A stretch of 64,000 nucleotides of DNA, from NCBI RefSeq assembly GCF_900094565.1, contig NZ_FMAF01000004.1, positions 496,001-560,000 of the forward strand, read 5' to 3'. Each line of letters opens with the position of its first letter. Within the stretch, counting starts at the first letter, position 1. Shown piece by piece: positions 62,367-64,000 of the stretch. The notes beneath the pieces are model-generated. The model was not told the DNA's origin, did no database searches, and was given only the letters and a program-made list of their open reading frames with translations. A program made the position numbers and the translations under genes. This DNA comes from Martinezella lusitana (GTDB taxonomy: Bacteria; Pseudomonadota; Alphaproteobacteria; Rhizobiales; Rhizobiaceae).

Positions 62367-63728
62367 TCACTTGATTCCGGGCGTGCCGTCGAACCTGCGC
62401 TCCAGGCCATCCCAGCACTCCAGGTAATTGTCCTGCAACGTTTCCAGTTCCGCCGCATATTTCGTCACCTGCTGCGGGTACCGGGTCTCGAACATGAAGG
62501 CCATGGTATTGTCGAGCTTCACGGGCTTGAGTTCCGCATTGGATGCCTTTTCGAAGCCCGACGCATCCGGTCCGTGGGGAAGCATCATGTTGTGCAGGCT
62601 TATACCACCAGGCACGAATCCCTCTTCCTTCGCGTCGTATTGACCGTGGATCAGCCCCATGAATTCGCTCATGATGTTGCGGTGGTACCAGGGCGGACGG
62701 AAGGTGTGTTCGGCGACCAGCCAGCGCGGCGGAAAGATCACGAAATCGACATTCGCCGTGCCCGCTGCTTCGGTCGGCGCGGTCAGTACCGTGAAAATCG
62801 ACGGATCGGGGTGATCGAACAGGATCGCGCCGACCGGGGAGAATGTCCGCAGGTCGTATTTGTAAGGCGCATAATTGCCGTGCCAGGCCACCACATCGAG
62901 GGGCGAGTGGCCAATGTCCGTGACGTAGAATTTCCCGCACCATTTGACATGCACGCGGCAAGGCGTTTCCTTGTCCTCGAACGCCGCGACCGGTGTCTTG
63001 AAGTCTCGCGGATTTGCCAGGCAGTTCGCGCCGATCGGCCCGCGATCCGGCAGCGTGAATTTCGCGCCGTAGTTCTCGCAGATATATCCGCGCCAGACCT
63101 TCTGGTCGCCGATGCGCAGCACCTTGAACATCATGCCGCGCGGGATGATGCATATTTCCAAGGGCTCGACATCGATGACGCCCATTTCAGTGAATATTCG
63201 AATGGCGCCGATCTGCGGGACGACGAGCAATTCGCCATCGGCATTGAAGACGTAATCGTCCACCATGTCCTCGTTGAAGACATAGGCATGAGCGGCCATC
63301 CCTGTCTGGGTCAGGACATCGCCAGCCGTCGTGATCGTCCGCACTCCCTCGAGGAAGCTCAGCTTCTCGTCGGGCACCGGCACGGGACCCCAGCGGAGCT
63401 GGCCGAGCGGAAGCGAATGGTCGTCCAGACAGGGCGCGGATTTCCAGAGCGGATAGGAGGTGTTCGAAAAGCGCCGGGTATGGCGCACGCTCGGACGGAT
63501 GCGATAGAGCCAGGACCGTTCGTTCGTCCCGCGCGGTGCCGTGAAAGGCGAGCCGGAAAGCTGCTCGGCATAAAGACCGTAGTTGCATTTCTGGGGGCTG
63601 TTCTGGCCTTGCGGCAAAGCGCCGGGAAGCGACTCGCTTTCGAAATCGTTGCCGAATCCGGGCATGTATTTGAGGTTACTTGCCGCCAGAGCCTCATGGT
63701 CGGAAGTCTTAGATATCGTCTGGTCCAT
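62367..63728 (-). CDS. hmgA: homogentisate 1,2-dioxygenase
   Basis: This 453-residue iron enzyme opens homogentisate to 4-maleylacetoacetate. Recognisable stretches include [12 protein letters not shown] near the start, [19 protein letters not shown] (iron ligands His and Glu) and [15 protein letters not shown] (His ligand) near the end. It is followed 37 bases later by fah. Confidence 0.96.
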   Translation of the reverse strand: MDQTISKTSDHEALAASNLKYMPGFGNDFESESLPGALPQGQNSPQKCNYGLYAEQLSGSPFTAPRGTNERSWLYRIRPSVRHTRRFSNTSYPLWKSAPCLDDHSLPLGQLRWGPVPVPDEKLSFLEGVRTITTAGDVLTQTGMAAHAYVFNEDMVDDYVFNADGELLVVPQIGAIRIFTEMGVIDVEPLEICIIPRGMMFKVLRIGDQKVWRGYICENYGAKFTLPDRGPIGANCLANPRDFKTPVAAFEDKETPCRVHVKWCGKFYVTDIGHSPLDVVAWHGNYAPYKYDLRTFSPVGAILFDHPDPSIFTVLTAPTEAAGTANVDFVIFPPRWLVAEHTFRPPWYHRNIMSEFMGLIHGQYDAKEEGFVPGGISLHNMMLPHGPDASGFEKASNAELKPVKLDNTMAFMFETRYPQQVTKYAAELETLQDNYLECWDGLERRFDGTPGIK

Positions 63729-63787
63729 CGCTCAATTCCTCCCGAAAACTGAGGGCGACCCCATGCAATCGCCGGGTCGCCTAGAGA

Positions 63788-64000
<213 letters not shown>

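Overview
The window looks like Rhizobiaceae DNA (Rhizobium/Agrobacterium group). This is inferred from the high GC content, the gene families (PPK2, bdhA next to an acetoacetate decarboxylase, a biuret-hydrolase operon, an extra CIRCE-controlled groESL, many ABC transporters) and a biuret hydrolase whose catalytic residues keep the spacing known from Rhizobium leguminosarum BiuH. No replication, conjugation, phage or rRNA/tRNA genes were seen, so chromosome and large plasmid cannot be told apart. The mix of catabolic and regulatory genes fits an accessory replicon or region.

Layout. 0-20 kb is a patchwork of small regulator/enzyme units: a tri-haem cytochrome c; a PhyH dioxygenase with a divergent AraC regulator; a MarR/isochorismatase-like/membrane protein/MFS operon; a Bcr/CflA-type MFS gene behind a leader-peptide attenuator; a diguanylate cyclase; GlxA-type, TetR and CGNR regulators with SDR, AKR and alpha/beta hydrolase genes. 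Decayed gene pieces lie between them (histidine kinase, response regulator, DUF1344, SDR, AraC, ABC-ATPase TOBE end).

20-27 kb is a plus-strand operon with a BMP-type ABC transporter, two cysteine hydrolases (biuret hydrolase and a triuret-hydrolase-like paralogue) and a cupin. It is preceded by a divergent GntR gene, a sigma-54-type promoter and an NtrC-like dyad, which together suggest nitrogen scavenging from biuret-like compounds. 27.4-38 kb is a minus-strand operon hyuB-hyuA-ABC ATPase-binding protein-two permeases, with a MalT-like LuxR regulator upstream. It probably imports and opens a cyclic amide or imide by ATP-dependent hydrolysis.

38-52.7 kb holds ppk2, bdhA divergent from adc and a patatin gene, a phosphoesterase, an ArsR-like regulator, a three-subunit molybdenum aldehyde/xanthine-type dehydrogenase with divergent TetR, an omega-aminotransferase with divergent XRE-cupin regulator, a ParB-like protein, and a desaturase translationally coupled to a 38-residue membrane peptide. 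52.9-55 kb is groESL under a perfect CIRCE element. 55-60 kb has an SDR lacking the usual YxxxK, a GntR-CynX-like MFS pair, a second MFS gene and a DUF3455 protein. 60.7-64 kb is the homogentisate branch of tyrosine catabolism (hpd, cut by the window edge, then hmgA, fah, maiA).

The most notable signals are the leaderless, valine-rich leader peptide with terminator in front of the MFS gene at 6.4-7.7 kb, and the sigma-54/NtrC-like control region of the biuret operon.
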